Assembly: GCA_023436525.1 (NCBI GenBank)
Contig: JAEZIW010000093.1
Coordinates: 1 to 11,474 of the forward strand
Length of the DNA stretch: 11,474 bases
Reading direction: 5' to 3'
DNA from: Bacillota bacterium
GTDB taxonomy: Bacteria > Bacillota > Clostridia > Christensenellales > SZUA-584
Shown here: positions 1-7,947 of the stretch, piece by piece
Layout of the letters: the number at the start of each line of letters is the position of its first letter
Position numbering within the stretch: the first letter of the stretch is position 1
The notes under the pieces: generated by a model
What the model saw: only the letters and a program-made list of their open reading frames with translations
Databases searched by the model: none
What the model was told of the DNA's origin: nothing
Position numbers and translations under genes: made by a program

Positions 1-2
1 GC

Positions 3-476
3 CTTAGCGTCGATGGTATTGCCGGCCCTGCCACACGCAATAAAGCATTTTCAGGCAGCGCTGTAACGGCTCCGGAGACCAACCCAACATATTCTGCCTC
101 AGCAGCCATCGCGGATATCGCTCTAGCACAGATGGATAAGCCTTATTTGCTGGGCGGAAACGGGCCGTACTCATATGATTGCTCGGGCCTTGCCTACTAC
201 GCGATGAAAAACGCAGGCTTCAGCGTTTCGCGATACTCGGCGGCGGCTTACAGCGGTGTGTCTTCGTGGACAAAGATTACAAACACCGCGTGGCTGCAAA
301 AGGGTGATCTGATCTTCTTTCAATCGGACACCTCTTCAGCCATCAGCCACATGGGTATCTATACCGGCGGCAGCCAATTCGTCCATGCGTCATCCGGTCA
401 GGGCAAGGTGATGGTCAGCTCGCTTGACAATTCATACTGGGCAAGAAACTTTGTGCTGGCCCGCCGCGTAAGCTAA
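3..476 (+). CDS. Peptidoglycan-binding / NlpC-P60 cell-wall hydrolase, 5'-truncated by window edge
   Basis: This is the C-terminal part of a secreted peptidoglycan hydrolase. The frame is open to the window edge, so the real start lies upstream; the ATG at 132 is internal. The first residues (LSVDGIAGPATRNKAF) are the end of a PG_binding_1 domain, which holds the enzyme on the wall. After a short Ser/Ala/Thr linker comes an NlpC/P60 (C40) domain, a family that cuts peptide stems, commonly gamma-D-Glu-diaminopimelate bonds. The catalytic Cys is in YDCSGL (codon 180-182), the first His in ISHMGIY (codon 348-350) and the second polar residue in FVHASS (His codon 384-386), so the triad appears intact. 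A terminator follows 21 bases after the stop. The next gene also acts at the wall. Family assignment is firm; the exact bond cut is inferred. Confidence 0.93.
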   Translation, partial: LSVDGIAGPATRNKAFSGSAVTAPETNPTYSASAAIADIALAQMDKPYLLGGNGPYSYDCSGLAYYAMKNAGFSVSRYSAAAYSGVSSWTKITNTAWLQKGDLIFFQSDTSSAISHMGIYTGGSQFVHASSGQGKVMVSSLDNSYWARNFVLARRVS

Positions 477-496
477 CAATCTGTCAATTCCATTTC

Positions 497-524
497 AAGC
501 AGGGGGCTGGCCCCCTGCTTTTTT
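497..524 (+). terminator. Intrinsic terminator of the NlpC/P60 gene
   Basis: A 10-bp perfect stem, AAGCAGGGGG (497-506) with CCCCCTGCTT (511-520), has a four-base loop CTGG and runs into a T tract to 524. It separates the hydrolase transcript from the LCP gene. Confidence 0.93.
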
Positions 525-629
525 GTACTTTTTTCGCTTTCAGTTATTTACCGCATCGTCTTCATTATGCATCTGTTATGTTAAATCCCATAAATGACTT
601 AATTTATTTAACCACTTCTAAGAAATTTG

Positions 630-638
630 TGGTATAAT
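630..638 (+). promoter_or_regulatory. Extended -10 promoter of the LCP gene
   Basis: TGGTATAAT is a perfect TATAAT box with the extended -10 TGn element. No good -35 lies at 16-18 bases; TTAACC at 608-613 is 19 bases away. The start of transcription is expected near 645. A perfect 10-base palindrome, GCTGTACAGC (651-660), lies just downstream, where a repressor could block initiation. Confidence 0.75.
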
Positions 639-678
639 ACATTTCGTGCTGCTGTACAGCGCATTATTTATAATAATC

Positions 679-2308
679 AGAGGGACAGCGTATGCAATTA
701 CCGGGCAAATTTAGAAAGAAAAACTATACATTCGGGAATACCAAGAAGAAGGTTTTACCTGCGATAAAACAATTTAAAAAAACCAAATCCGATGAGGACC
801 GGCTGTTTCATAAGCCTGTCACCAAAAAGAAAACTGTTATTTACGGGCTGATGGCGCTGGGTCTGGTCGCTCTTATTATCGTGCTGCGTTTCGTTTTTGT
901 CACAATGATTGACGCGCGCGCCGCTTTCCCCGACCAAACCCCCATACCTACGGGTACAGACGGCAGCATTGTTACCGAGCCGGGGCAAACGCTGTCTCCG
1001 GAGGAACTGCTGGCCATGCAGGCAGACAAGAATTTTATGAAAGACCGCGTCAATATTCTCGTGGCCGGTATTGATTACTCGTCTGAACGTGAAGGCCGCG
1101 AAGATTTCAGAACGGATACGATGATGCTGTTTTCCGTGAATTTTTCCACAAACAAAGTCGACATTCTATCGATTCCGCGCGACAGCTACGCTGACATCGC
1201 TTTTACCAAAGACAGATGGAAGATCAACGGTGCTTGGATGTCGGCAGGCGGCTTTGAAGGCAAAGGCTTTGAGTGCATGATGAAGACCTTCAGCACCACG
1301 CTCGGCGGCATCCCCGTCAATTACTATGTCGCAGTGGAAATGCAGGCCGTTAAGGACATCGTGGATACGCTAGGCGGTATCTGGTACGACGTTGATTACG
1401 AGATTTGGCTGGACGGTACCCACCTGATGCCCGGTTATCAGTTGCTTAACGGACAGGAAGTGCTCACTTATTGCCGCGAACGCAAGGACATCACCTCCGG
1501 CACCGATATAGACCGTATCGACAGGCAGCAGCGCTTGTTGCTGGCCGTTTTCGATCAGCTTAAAAGCACGAATACCCTGCCGAAAATACCCGAAATATAC
1601 AACAAGCTGAAATCCGAAATTTACACAAACCTAAACTTCGAGCAGATTGCAGCGCTTGTTTTCTTCTCTCTCGATCTGGATACAGAATCGGATTTGAATC
1701 GATACACGTTGAAGGGTAAGTTCCTGCATGCGTATAATGCGCTTTATTATGTACTCGATCATACATACACGCAGGAGGTTGTTCAAGAAATATTCGGCGT
1801 GAAACCCAAGATCGATTGGACGTATGACATCGTTTTTGTGAGGTATGAAGCCGCTGCCGATGATCTCAAAGCCGCTATAAAAAAAGCGCAAAGTTATTTA
1901 GATAAGAATGAAAAGCTGCTAACCGCCGATATAATCAGCAGCGCTCAGGCGCAAATTGATGATGCGAACGATACCTTGTCGGCTGCCGAAGGCCAGATTA
2001 ACAGCGCACGCAGCAAAAACTCCAACAAGAATCTCAAAGGCACGGGCAGCATCACAACAGCGACAGAGGATATGAAGTCGCTGTATGAGAAGCTGGTTAA
2101 AAACGTGACCAATCCGCCCAAGCCCTCGGCCAGCCCCGGACCTTCGACATCACCCGGGCCTTCAACGTCACCCGGGCCTTCGACGTCACCCGGGCCTTCA
2201 ACATCACCCAAGCCCTCGACGTCGCCCGGACCTTCGACGTCACCCGCGCCCGGTGCACCGGAGCCTCCCGCACCGCCGCCGGTCAACCCCGGTGATCTTA
2301 TGACATAA
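679..2308 (+). CDS. LCP (LytR-CpsA-Psr) family cell-wall polymer transferase with Pro/Ser/Thr repeat tail
   Basis: The coding part is 692-2308 (538 aa). The ATG at 692 follows AGAGGGA (679-685) at six bases. LCP proteins move undecaprenyl-linked glycopolymers such as teichoic acids or capsule onto peptidoglycan, outside the membrane. Residues 1-47 are very basic and cytoplasmic; 48-73 form one membrane helix; about 118-295 is the LCP domain. Conserved residues are visible: Arg140 and Asp142 in RTDTMML, Arg163-Asp164 in SIPRDSY, and Arg262/Arg264 and Arg275/Arg278 in YCRER and DIDRIDRQQR. Residues about 385-470 are predicted helical (Ala/Lys/Asp-rich), and 478-519 are seven hexapeptides of the type PSTSPG ending in a Pro-rich tail. 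The tail is unusual for LCP proteins and would lie outside the membrane. It is monocistronic, between its own promoter and terminator. The family is certain; the polymer is not known. Confidence 0.93.
2123..2248 (+). repeat. Seven tandem 18-base repeats encoding PSTSPG
   Basis: Seven in-frame 18-base units, mostly CCTTCGACGTCACCCGGG with small changes, encode P-S-T/A-S-P-G/K/A. The units differ mainly at third positions, so the peptide is conserved more than the DNA. The stretch resembles the Pro/Ser/Thr-rich spacers that cross the Gram-positive wall. Such arrays can gain or lose units by slippage. Confidence 0.92.
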
Positions 2309-2343
2309 CGCGGTCAGAAAGGTTATCATCGTTAAACAAACTC

Positions 2344-2376
2344 AACGGACATCGGAATCCTCGGTGTCCGTTTTTT
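2344..2376 (+). terminator. Intrinsic terminator of the LCP gene
   Basis: AACGGACA (2344-2351) pairs with TGTCCGTT (2365-2372), and the stem can extend inward through TCGG/CTCGG with wobble pairs. It runs directly into TTTTTT (2371-2376). It lies 35 bases after the LCP stop. Confidence 0.9.
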
Positions 2377-2775
2377 ATGCGTTTCAGGCTTAATGATCAA
2401 CAATATACGCTGATGTAAATAAGAAATTGCATCAACGAAAAGCGTTAAGCTGAGCAAACAACGAATTTGGTTTGTCTAGAACAGGACGCCATTTTGGACA
2501 AGTGCTATCCTAGTTTCGTATCACATTTGATATTTGAACCTGAATATCTGTCATCGCAAGGGGCGCGATAACGCCGCGAAGATACAGAGGGCATCCCATG
2601 TCTCTGCTTGTTTTAACATGGGATTGGCTGACTAGTATGATGCTGCTGATGTTTAATTATCATTTACCGCCAATTCTAAATTGATTGCGATGATAACGAT
2701 CTTTTGCAGTGAAGCGCATATCGCGAGGCAACAACAAGGCGTTATGTTTAATAGTCTGATCTAGTTTTTAAATAT
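2377..2775. other. Gene-free interval of about 400 bases with one perfect inverted repeat
   Basis: I see no credible coding region, tRNA or known riboswitch here. The one clear structure is ATCCCATGT (2593-2601) and ACATGGGAT (2616-2624), a perfect 9-bp inverted repeat around a 14-base loop without a T tract. A second, looser pair is ATAACGCC near 2568-2576 and GGCGTTAT near 2740-2747. It may be a decayed gene or an undetected RNA; nothing in the sequence decides this. Confidence 0.5.
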
Positions 2776-2812
2776 AAAAAGGCCCCGAACACGTTGAAGT
2801 GCACAGAGCCTT
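2776..2812 (-). terminator. Intrinsic terminator of the symporter gene
   Basis: On the - strand, AAGGCTCTGTGCAC (2812-2799) pairs with GTGTTCGGGGCCTT (2792-2779) around a six-base loop, with one mismatch and a few wobbles. A T tract follows (2780-2776). It starts 12 bases after the symporter stop. Confidence 0.92.
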
Positions 2813-2824
2813 TGCTTTGATCTG

Positions 2825-4360
2825 TTATGCCGTAACGCCTTCCGATTCGGCTGCGACATCGGCTTCACCGAACACCTTCTCGATGTGCGCTTCGTCGAAC
2901 TTCTTTGTCATCTTGCTGACGATCGGTGTTACTATCAGCGAAAGAATCATTGCGATGGAACCGATTGCCGGCGGACTCAGCCACTTGGGCAATATTGTGC
3001 TCACGCTGCCGATAATCATCAGCGGAATAACAATGACCATACCCGTGATCACACCGGCCCATGCGCCCGCTTTGGTCATGCCCTTCCAGCGCACGCCCAG
3101 CAGGAACGGTGCCAGGAAGCAGCCGGACAGCGCACCCCAAGAATAACTCATTAACGTCACAATGGCAGCGGGCTGCAGCAGCGCAATCACCAGCGATATC
3201 GCCACAAATAAAGCGCACAGCACGCGCATCAGTCCCATCACGCTCTTGTCCTTCATGTCCTTCTTCCATATACCCTTAACCAGATCCATCGATATGGACG
3301 AGGATGACACCAGCACGAGCGACGACAGCGTCGACATTGACGCCGAAAGCAGCAGCACAAGTATAAGGCCGAGCATCGCGGGCGAGAGCGCCACGCCGAG
3401 CACCTGCGGCATCACGGTATCAAGGTTTTCAGGCGCTTTGTCTAAGAACAACCGCCCGAACGCTCCCGTAAAGTATGACGCGCCGCCGATGACCAACGCA
3501 AACAACGTTGAAATCACCGTGCCGCGATGAATGGCTTTGTTGTCTTTAATCGCGTAAAACTTATGAACCATTTGAGGCATGCCCCATGTCCCAAGGCTGG
3601 TTAACAGTATCAGCGAAATCAGCAGTATTGCGTTTTCCGCCGACCCGAAAGGCGAAGCCAGCGCCGGCCCCACATCAGGAATCTCAGCGATTTTGGCAAG
3701 TCCTGCGCTGATGCCGCCCACATTGGGGTTAAGCACCACCATCAGCACCATCAGGATAACACCGACGATCATAACGATGCCCTGCACAAAGTCGGTGAGC
3801 GCTGTCGCGATATAACCGCCGGCCACCAGGTAAAGCGCCGTCAGTACTGCCATGCCAACCATGCAGTATTCATACGGTATTCCGAAAACGCTTTGAAAGA
3901 AGTATCCGAGACCTTGGTAAACGCTCGCGCAGTACGGAACAAGGAAAACGAATATCAGCAAAGCTGCGGTAATTTTCATACCGGAGGAATTGTATCTCTT
4001 TAAGAAAAAGTCCGGCATTGTTGACGCGTTCAGCTTATGCGTGATGCGCCGTGTGGGCTTGGCCATCAGCTTCCAAACGAGAAACGTACCGATCAGCGCG
4101 TTGGCGATTCCGATCCAAGTGACAGACAACCCAAGATTCCAGCCGTATTTTCCGGCGTAGCCCATAAATATAACCGCGGAAAAATACGTTGTACCGTAAG
4201 CAAACGCCGACATCCACGCACCGATTTTACGGCCGCCTAAAAAGAAATCGTCTGTTGTTGTGGCTTTGCGTTTTGATACAAGAGTGAATACAGCAATGAA
4301 TACTAAGAATAATACATAAAGACCGGCAATAATGATTTGCTCAACCATGGTATGATCCAT
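2825..4360 (-). CDS. Sodium:solute symporter (SSS/SSF family, PutP/PanF-like)
   Basis: A 511-residue membrane protein of the usual SSF length, with about 13 hydrophobic segments. It is expected to import a small solute, coupled to Na+, across the plasma membrane. Family marks are DDFFLGGR (37-44) after the first helix, the SSF signature region GGYIATALTDFVQG (181-194), GTWGMPQMVHKFYAIKD (257-273, like the same loop in PutP/PanF) and MSTLSSLVLVSSSSI (342-356), which matches the PutP segment with the Na2-site Ser/Thr. The substrate cannot be read from the sequence. On the start: GGAAGG (4361-4366) touches the ATG at 4360, too close to serve it, so the in-frame ATG at 4348 (Met5) may be the true start. 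The gene stands alone with its own promoter and terminator. Confidence 0.93.
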   Translation of the reverse strand: MDHTMVEQIIIAGLYVLFLVFIAVFTLVSKRKATTTDDFFLGGRKIGAWMSAFAYGTTYFSAVIFMGYAGKYGWNLGLSVTWIGIANALIGTFLVWKLMAKPTRRITHKLNASTMPDFFLKRYNSSGMKITAALLIFVFLVPYCASVYQGLGYFFQSVFGIPYEYCMVGMAVLTALYLVAGGYIATALTDFVQGIVMIVGVILMVLMVVLNPNVGGISAGLAKIAEIPDVGPALASPFGSAENAILLISLILLTSLGTWGMPQMVHKFYAIKDNKAIHRGTVISTLFALVIGGASYFTGAFGRLFLDKAPENLDTVMPQVLGVALSPAMLGLILVLLLSASMSTLSSLVLVSSSSISMDLVKGIWKKDMKDKSVMGLMRVLCALFVAISLVIALLQPAAIVTLMSYSWGALSGCFLAPFLLGVRWKGMTKAGAWAGVITGMVIVIPLMIIGSVSTILPKWLSPPAIGSIAMILSLIVTPIVSKMTKKFDEAHIEKVFGEADVAAESEGVTA

Positions 4361-4432
4361 CCTTCCATACTACTTATTCGAACTTTTAGGCAACAAAAAA
4401 GGCCCTACCGTTCTACTCACCTACATAAAGCT

Positions 4433-4460
4433 ATTTTACTACACAATTAAAATATTGCAA
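4433..4460 (-). promoter_or_regulatory. Likely sigma-70-type promoter of the symporter gene
   Basis: On the - strand, TTGCAA (4460-4455) and TAAAAT (4438-4433) are 16 bases apart, in the AT-rich stretch ahead of the symporter. The leader would be about 65-75 bases. Confidence 0.5.
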
Positions 4461-4657
4461 TATATTTTTGTATAAGAGTGTTGACATCCCAAGCTGTATT
4501 TGGCTTAAAGCAAACGCAGAGGTCTATGATGTTTTAACGCCGCAAAACGGCAGCAGGATCATATTGTCACGCTGCAGCTGCCGCCCGGGTGGCTATCGTC
4601 GTGCTCAGCGTCGTCTTCGAAGGCAAATCCAAGAACAGGCTTCTTTCAGCAGATCGG
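4461..4657. other. Interval between symporter and patatin genes, no supported gene
   Basis: This stretch turns from AT-rich (to about 4480) to GC-rich with repeated CGTCGT/GCTGC strings. Open frames exist on the + strand, one from TTG 4468 running into the 3' end of the patatin gene. They have no Shine-Dalgarno site, no family likeness and a biased Arg/Ser composition. I see no clear terminator for the patatin gene here either. Confidence 0.4.
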
Positions 4658-5437
4658 CTAACCCGCCATCTGGCTTCGTGAAAGCAGCGCTTTAATATCA
4701 TCAAGCCGTTCTCTCGTCGTTTCCTCACCAATTTTCAGCATACTCTCAATATTCTTTAAGCTGTGCCTCGCCTGCCCATCCAGCGCGGGGCGCAGCATCA
4801 AATCGGCATCCCGTTCGCAAACGGCACTGTTAATATTGCTGCTCAGATTATAAGCGGTTAAAAAAACGTCGATCCGCTTTAGGCTGTCGGTGCCCCGGCC
4901 TCTGTCCGCATTTAAATTGATGCCCACCACAGCCTCGGCCCCCATGTCCCGCAGCTCTCGGGTGGGAATGCTGCGCAGCGTTCCGCCGTCTATATACACC
5001 TTATCGCCGATGCAAACAGGCTGGAACACGCCCGGTACCGCGCAGCTGGCTGAAACGGCTTTTGAAACGCTGCCTTCCCGCAATGTTTCGAGCACCCCCT
5101 GCCGCAGCTCCACCGCAACCGCGCAAAACGGGCGGTGCAAATCACTAAAATTCATGTCCTTCAAAAAGCAGTCCGCCAGCCGTTCAATGATCTCCGGGCT
5201 CATATACGAAATCAGATGCGGCTTTTTGGGCAGCACACTTTTGTCCTTCAGGTTCAGCACAAAGTCGTAGAGCTTTTCCCAGGGAATATCCGCCGCATAC
5301 AGCGCGCCCGCTATGGCGCCCGCCGAATTCCCCGCGACCATGTCAAACGAAATGTCGTTCTCCTGAAACACGCGTATCGCGCCGAGATGCGCAATGCCGC
5401 GCGTGCCGCCGCCGCCGAATGCAATACCTGTTTTCAT
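4658..5437 (-). CDS. Patatin-like phospholipase family protein (RssA-like)
   Basis: A 259-residue predicted acyl hydrolase of the patatin family, which cleaves fatty acyl esters of lipids with a Ser-Asp dyad. All key parts are present: the oxyanion-hole loop FGGGGTRG (7-14), the nucleophile elbow GNSAG with Ser38, and the catalytic Asp150 in YIDGG. There is no signal peptide, and the length fits the short bacterial group that includes RssA and YlbK. The start is set by GGGGGG (5449-5444) six bases before the ATG. The gene is divergent from the serpin gene, with 146 bases between the starts. It appears monocistronic. Fold and active site are clear; the natural lipid is unknown. Confidence 0.93.
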   Translation of the reverse strand: MKTGIAFGGGGTRGIAHLGAIRVFQENDISFDMVAGNSAGAIAGALYAADIPWEKLYDFVLNLKDKSVLPKKPHLISYMSPEIIERLADCFLKDMNFSDLHRPFCAVAVELRQGVLETLREGSVSKAVSASCAVPGVFQPVCIGDKVYIDGGTLRSIPTRELRDMGAEAVVGINLNADRGRGTDSLKRIDVFLTAYNLSSNINSAVCERDADLMLRPALDGQARHSLKNIESMLKIGEETTRERLDDIKALLSRSQMAG

Positions 5438-5481
5438 GCTGCACCCCCCGAAATATGCCGAAAAATATCATCAGTACTTAC

Positions 5482-5487
5482 ATTATA
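5482..5487 (-). promoter_or_regulatory. Candidate -10 box for the patatin gene
   Basis: A perfect TATAAT on the - strand lies about 45 bases before the start codon. No convincing -35 hexamer is at 16-18 bases and there is no TGn element, so the promoter may be weak or need an activator. It shares the intergenic region with the serpin promoter. Confidence 0.5.
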
Positions 5488-5547
5488 CTTGCTTCATGGC
5501 AAAAATAGTATCGTTTTTGGAACATTTATAGCTGCATTTCGTTTATA

Positions 5548-5556
5548 TGGTACAAT
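5548..5556 (+). promoter_or_regulatory. Extended -10 promoter of the serpin gene
   Basis: TGGTACAAT is an extended -10 element with no strong -35. The first transcribed base would fall near 5563, giving a leader of about 20 bases that contains GAGGAG (5572-5577), the Shine-Dalgarno site of the serpin. Confidence 0.65.
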
Positions 5557-5583
5557 ACATTGACCGACTATGAGGAGAACGAT

Positions 5584-6825
5584 ATGAAAATGATGCTGAT
5601 TTTTCTTTTGGTAATTGCGCTGATGCTCGGCGGCTGCACGGCTCAAAGCATCCACAATACAGCCCAGCACAAGGCCGAACTCAAGGCACAGGCCGTTGCG
5701 CCGCTCGACGCGCCTTTTGTGGCCGCTGTTAACGGCTTTGGTTTTAACACCGCAAAAGCTCTCTATCAAACGGATAAGAATCTGGCGCTCTCCCCTGCCG
5801 GTATGGAACTGGCACTCTGTATGACGTACACCGGCGCGGCGGGCGATACGGCGGCGGAAATGGCTCAGGTGCTCGGCATAAGCGGCCTTAAAGACAGCGA
5901 CATCACGAGCGCGTGCAGAGCGCTGATGTGGCGCGTGAACACCGGCGGTATGGAAGCGGCCAATGCCATTTGGCTCAGCGACAAGTATACCTTCTCAGAT
6001 GCGTTCGTCAACACCTGCGCGAACGACTTTTTTGCGGACGCGTATCCGCTGATTATCCCGGGCGCCAAGGATGCGATTAATAAGTGGGCCGAAGATAAAA
6101 CGCATGGGCGCGTTAAGGATATCGTCACGGAGGAACTGCCGATTGAATCACGCATTGTGCTGGCTAACGCGCTTTATTATCTTGGGGACTGGGCGCTGCC
6201 GTTTGAAGCGAATGATACCTACGACGAGGAATTCGCCGCGCCATCAGGCAGTGTGAAAACAGCGTTTATGCACAGCGACCGGTCGGTGCCGTATTACAAA
6301 AACGACGACTTTTCTATGATAACACTGAATTTTAAAGGCAGCGATGATGAGGGCAAATACGCGATGGCGTTCTTGCTGCCCGCCGAAGGCAGCGATGTTA
6401 AGAGCCTGCTGCAAAAGCTGGATGCAAATGTGTTCTCGTCCGCGCTTGCGTCCGCTCAGGATCAGGAGGTTTTGATCAAGCTCCCCAAGTTCGAATTCGC
6501 CTATTTTACAAAGCTAAAAGATACATTGGCCGCGATGGGTATGGGCAAAGCCCTAAGCCCCACCGAGGCAGATTTCTCCGCGATGACCAACGAGGAAAAC
6601 CAGATTTACATTGACGAGGTGCTGCACAAGTGCTATATCCGCGTGGATGAGCTCGGCGCAGAGGCCGCCGCAGTGACCGTTGTGATAGCCGTAGAGGGCG
6701 CGGCCATGCCGACAGAGGAACCGCCGACGTTCTATGCCGACAGGCCGTTCGTGTTCGCGATTTATTCGCAGGAAGACGGCACCATCGCGTTTATCGGCGC
6801 GGTTAACGACCCGACGACGGAATGA
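5584..6825 (+). CDS. Lipoprotein serpin, predicted inhibitory
   Basis: A 413-residue serpin, a suicide inhibitor that traps proteases after its reactive loop is cut. The start at ATG 5584 is preferred over an upstream TTG (5560) because GAGGAG (5572-5577) sits six bases before it and it opens a good signal peptide. Residues 1-17 are hydrophobic and end in the lipobox LGGC, so Cys18 should be lipidated and the protein held on the outer face of the membrane. Serpin marks are NALYYLGDWALPF (about 195-207, shutter region) and FYADRPFVFAIYSQEDGTIAFIGAV (383 on, split here only by description), the C-terminal signature. The hinge DELGAEAAAVT (about 355-365), with small residues at P12-P9, is of the inhibitory type. 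The probable P1 region is Gly-Ala-Ala-Met (372-375). The gene is monocistronic with its own terminator. Target proteases are unknown. Confidence 0.95.
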   Translation: MKMMLIFLLVIALMLGGCTAQSIHNTAQHKAELKAQAVAPLDAPFVAAVNGFGFNTAKALYQTDKNLALSPAGMELALCMTYTGAAGDTAAEMAQVLGISGLKDSDITSACRALMWRVNTGGMEAANAIWLSDKYTFSDAFVNTCANDFFADAYPLIIPGAKDAINKWAEDKTHGRVKDIVTEELPIESRIVLANALYYLGDWALPFEANDTYDEEFAAPSGSVKTAFMHSDRSVPYYKNDDFSMITLNFKGSDDEGKYAMAFLLPAEGSDVKSLLQKLDANVFSSALASAQDQEVLIKLPKFEFAYFTKLKDTLAAMGMGKALSPTEADFSAMTNEENQIYIDEVLHKCYIRVDELGAEAAAVTVVIAVEGAAMPTEEPPTFYADRPFVFAIYSQEDGTIAFIGAVNDPTTE

Positions 6826-6847
6826 TGTCGTTCTAATGATGTTAAAG

Positions 6848-6885
6848 AAGCGGGCATGTTCCTCTGTTGTGTGTCCGCTTTTTTT
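6848..6885 (+). terminator. Intrinsic terminator of the serpin gene
   Basis: AAGCGGGCA (6848-6856) pairs with TGTCCGCTT (6872-6880), with one G-T pair, and is followed by a run of T to 6885. It lies 22 bases after the serpin stop. Confidence 0.88.
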
Positions 6886-6981
6886 GATTATATAAACATC
6901 GATAAAGTAAGGGTTTTTAATACTTGAAAATGTCATCCTATAGGGTTAACATAGCTTCTCATGTCGATGGATGTGTATCAA

Positions 6982-7019
6982 TAAAAATGTAGCGATCATG
7001 CCTCAGCTGATTTTCGCTA
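6982..7019 (-). terminator. Possible weak terminator of the UPF0316-LOG-UPF0237 operon
   Basis: On the - strand, TAGCGA (7019-7014) can pair with TCGCTA (6995-6990), with TCA/TGA as a possible inner extension, and CATTTTTAT follows. The stem is short and AT-containing, so this is only a candidate. No better one is seen in 6886-7085. Confidence 0.4.
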
Positions 7020-7085
7020 AAATAAAGCTCATATCAATGCACGATTGGCCGATTATAGAAAATAAAACGCGAATTTACAGTTTGT

Positions 7086-7355
7086 CTACAACCGATGCAT
7101 CGCGTCGAATATCTCCTCGCGCATAATGCGGATATCCATGCAAATGCTCTTGGCCGTTTCGCTGATGCGATCGGAAAGCTCGCCGAAGCCCACACCGCAG
7201 CCGTCAAGGTCCACCAGCATGATCATCGCGAAATAATCCTGCAGCACTGTCTGGCTGATATCGAGTATATTCACGCCGTGCTCACTGAGCGCGGCCGATA
7301 CGCGCGCGATAATACCCGTTTTGTCTTTTCCCGTTACTGTGACTATGGCTCTCAT
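7086..7355 (-). CDS. UPF0237 family ACT-domain protein
   Basis: An 89-residue protein made of a single ACT domain, of the UPF0237 family (also grouped with GcvR-like ACT proteins). It starts MRAIVTVTGKDKTGIIARVSAAL and ends IMREEIFDAMHRL, both hallmarks of the family. ACT domains bind small ligands, often amino acids, and this family is presumed regulatory with no settled role. The start is fixed by GGGAG about seven bases upstream, inside the end of the LOG gene. The LOG stop and this start are separated by one base, so translation is coupled. In many Firmicutes this gene is followed by a UPF0210 gene; none is present downstream here, where the strand turns to the serpin. It is the last gene of a three-gene operon. 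Confidence 0.93.
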   Translation of the reverse strand: MRAIVTVTGKDKTGIIARVSAALSEHGVNILDISQTVLQDYFAMIMLVDLDGCGVGFGELSDRISETAKSICMDIRIMREEIFDAMHRL

Positions 7356-7356
7356 A

Positions 7357-7947
7357 TTATTCTCCCAAAGATCGTTTGATCAGTTCATTTTTGATATAAG
7401 GACGCGCCGCGTCCGAGCTTTTGATATAATCCATCGCCTCTTGTGCATTGTCGCATATCCTGTATACGCGTGCCGCATCCGGCTTTGCGAACCCCTGTTC
7501 CACCGTCGCGTCAAACTGAGCCTTCAAGCCGCTGTAAAAGCCGTTGGTATTAACAGCCGCAATCGGCTTTTGGTGCACCCCCAGCTGCCTCAGCGTGATG
7601 ATTTCGAGCAGCTCCTCCAGCGTTCCGTATCCGCCCGGCAGCGCGATAAACGCGTCGGCTTTGTCTTCCATTGTCGCTTTTCTTTCGCGCATACCGCGTG
7701 TGATAATCATCTCGCTGCAATCAAACAGCAGCGCTTTCACATTCATCATCTCGGGCACCACGCCAACGATATGCCCGTCGCTTGCCGCCGCGCCGCGCGC
7801 CACGGCACCCATCAGCCCATCGGCCCCGCCGCCGAACACAAGCGCCAATCCGCTTTGCGCAATCAGCCGGCCAAGCTGCTCCGCTTCCTTAACGTAAATA
7901 TCGTCGAGCGTTTTGCTTCCCGAGGCATACACGCAAACGGTTTTCAT
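7357..7947 (-). CDS. LOG family protein (TIGR00730), nucleoside-5'-monophosphate phosphoribohydrolase
   Basis: A 196-residue Rossmann-fold protein of the LOG (Lonely Guy) family, the usual length. Characterised members split the base from nucleoside monophosphates, releasing ribose 5-phosphate; plant and some bacterial ones make free cytokinin, and others act on AMP. Motifs in order are GGGADGLMG (39-47), RERK (87-90) and PGGYGTLEE (104-112), the nucleotide-binding and catalytic core, all intact. Its start overlaps the stop of the UPF0316 gene as ATGA (7947-7944), and no strong Shine-Dalgarno precedes it, so it probably relies on coupled translation. Downstream, one base separates it from the UPF0237 gene. 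The family is firm; the physiological nucleotide here is not known. Confidence 0.93.
   Translation of the reverse strand: MKTVCVYASGSKTLDDIYVKEAEQLGRLIAQSGLALVFGGGADGLMGAVARGAAASDGHIVGVVPEMMNVKALLFDCSEMIITRGMRERKATMEDKADAFIALPGGYGTLEELLEIITLRQLGVHQKPIAAVNTNGFYSGLKAQFDATVEQGFAKPDAARVYRICDNAQEAMDYIKSSDAARPYIKNELIKRSLGE

Noticed and set aside
1945..2286. 113-codon - strand frame with repeated GDVEGP
   Set aside because: It is the antisense of the LCP PSTSPG repeat; periodic DNA keeps several frames open.
4468..4695. 75-codon + strand frame from TTG between symporter and patatin
   Set aside because: No Shine-Dalgarno, unusual start, Arg/Ser-biased composition, and it runs into the end of the patatin gene. 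No family likeness in this or the other + frames.
5560..5583. Upstream TTG start for the serpin (adds eight residues)
   Set aside because: It places charged residues ahead of the signal peptide and lacks a Shine-Dalgarno, while ATG 5584 has GAGGAG at the right distance.
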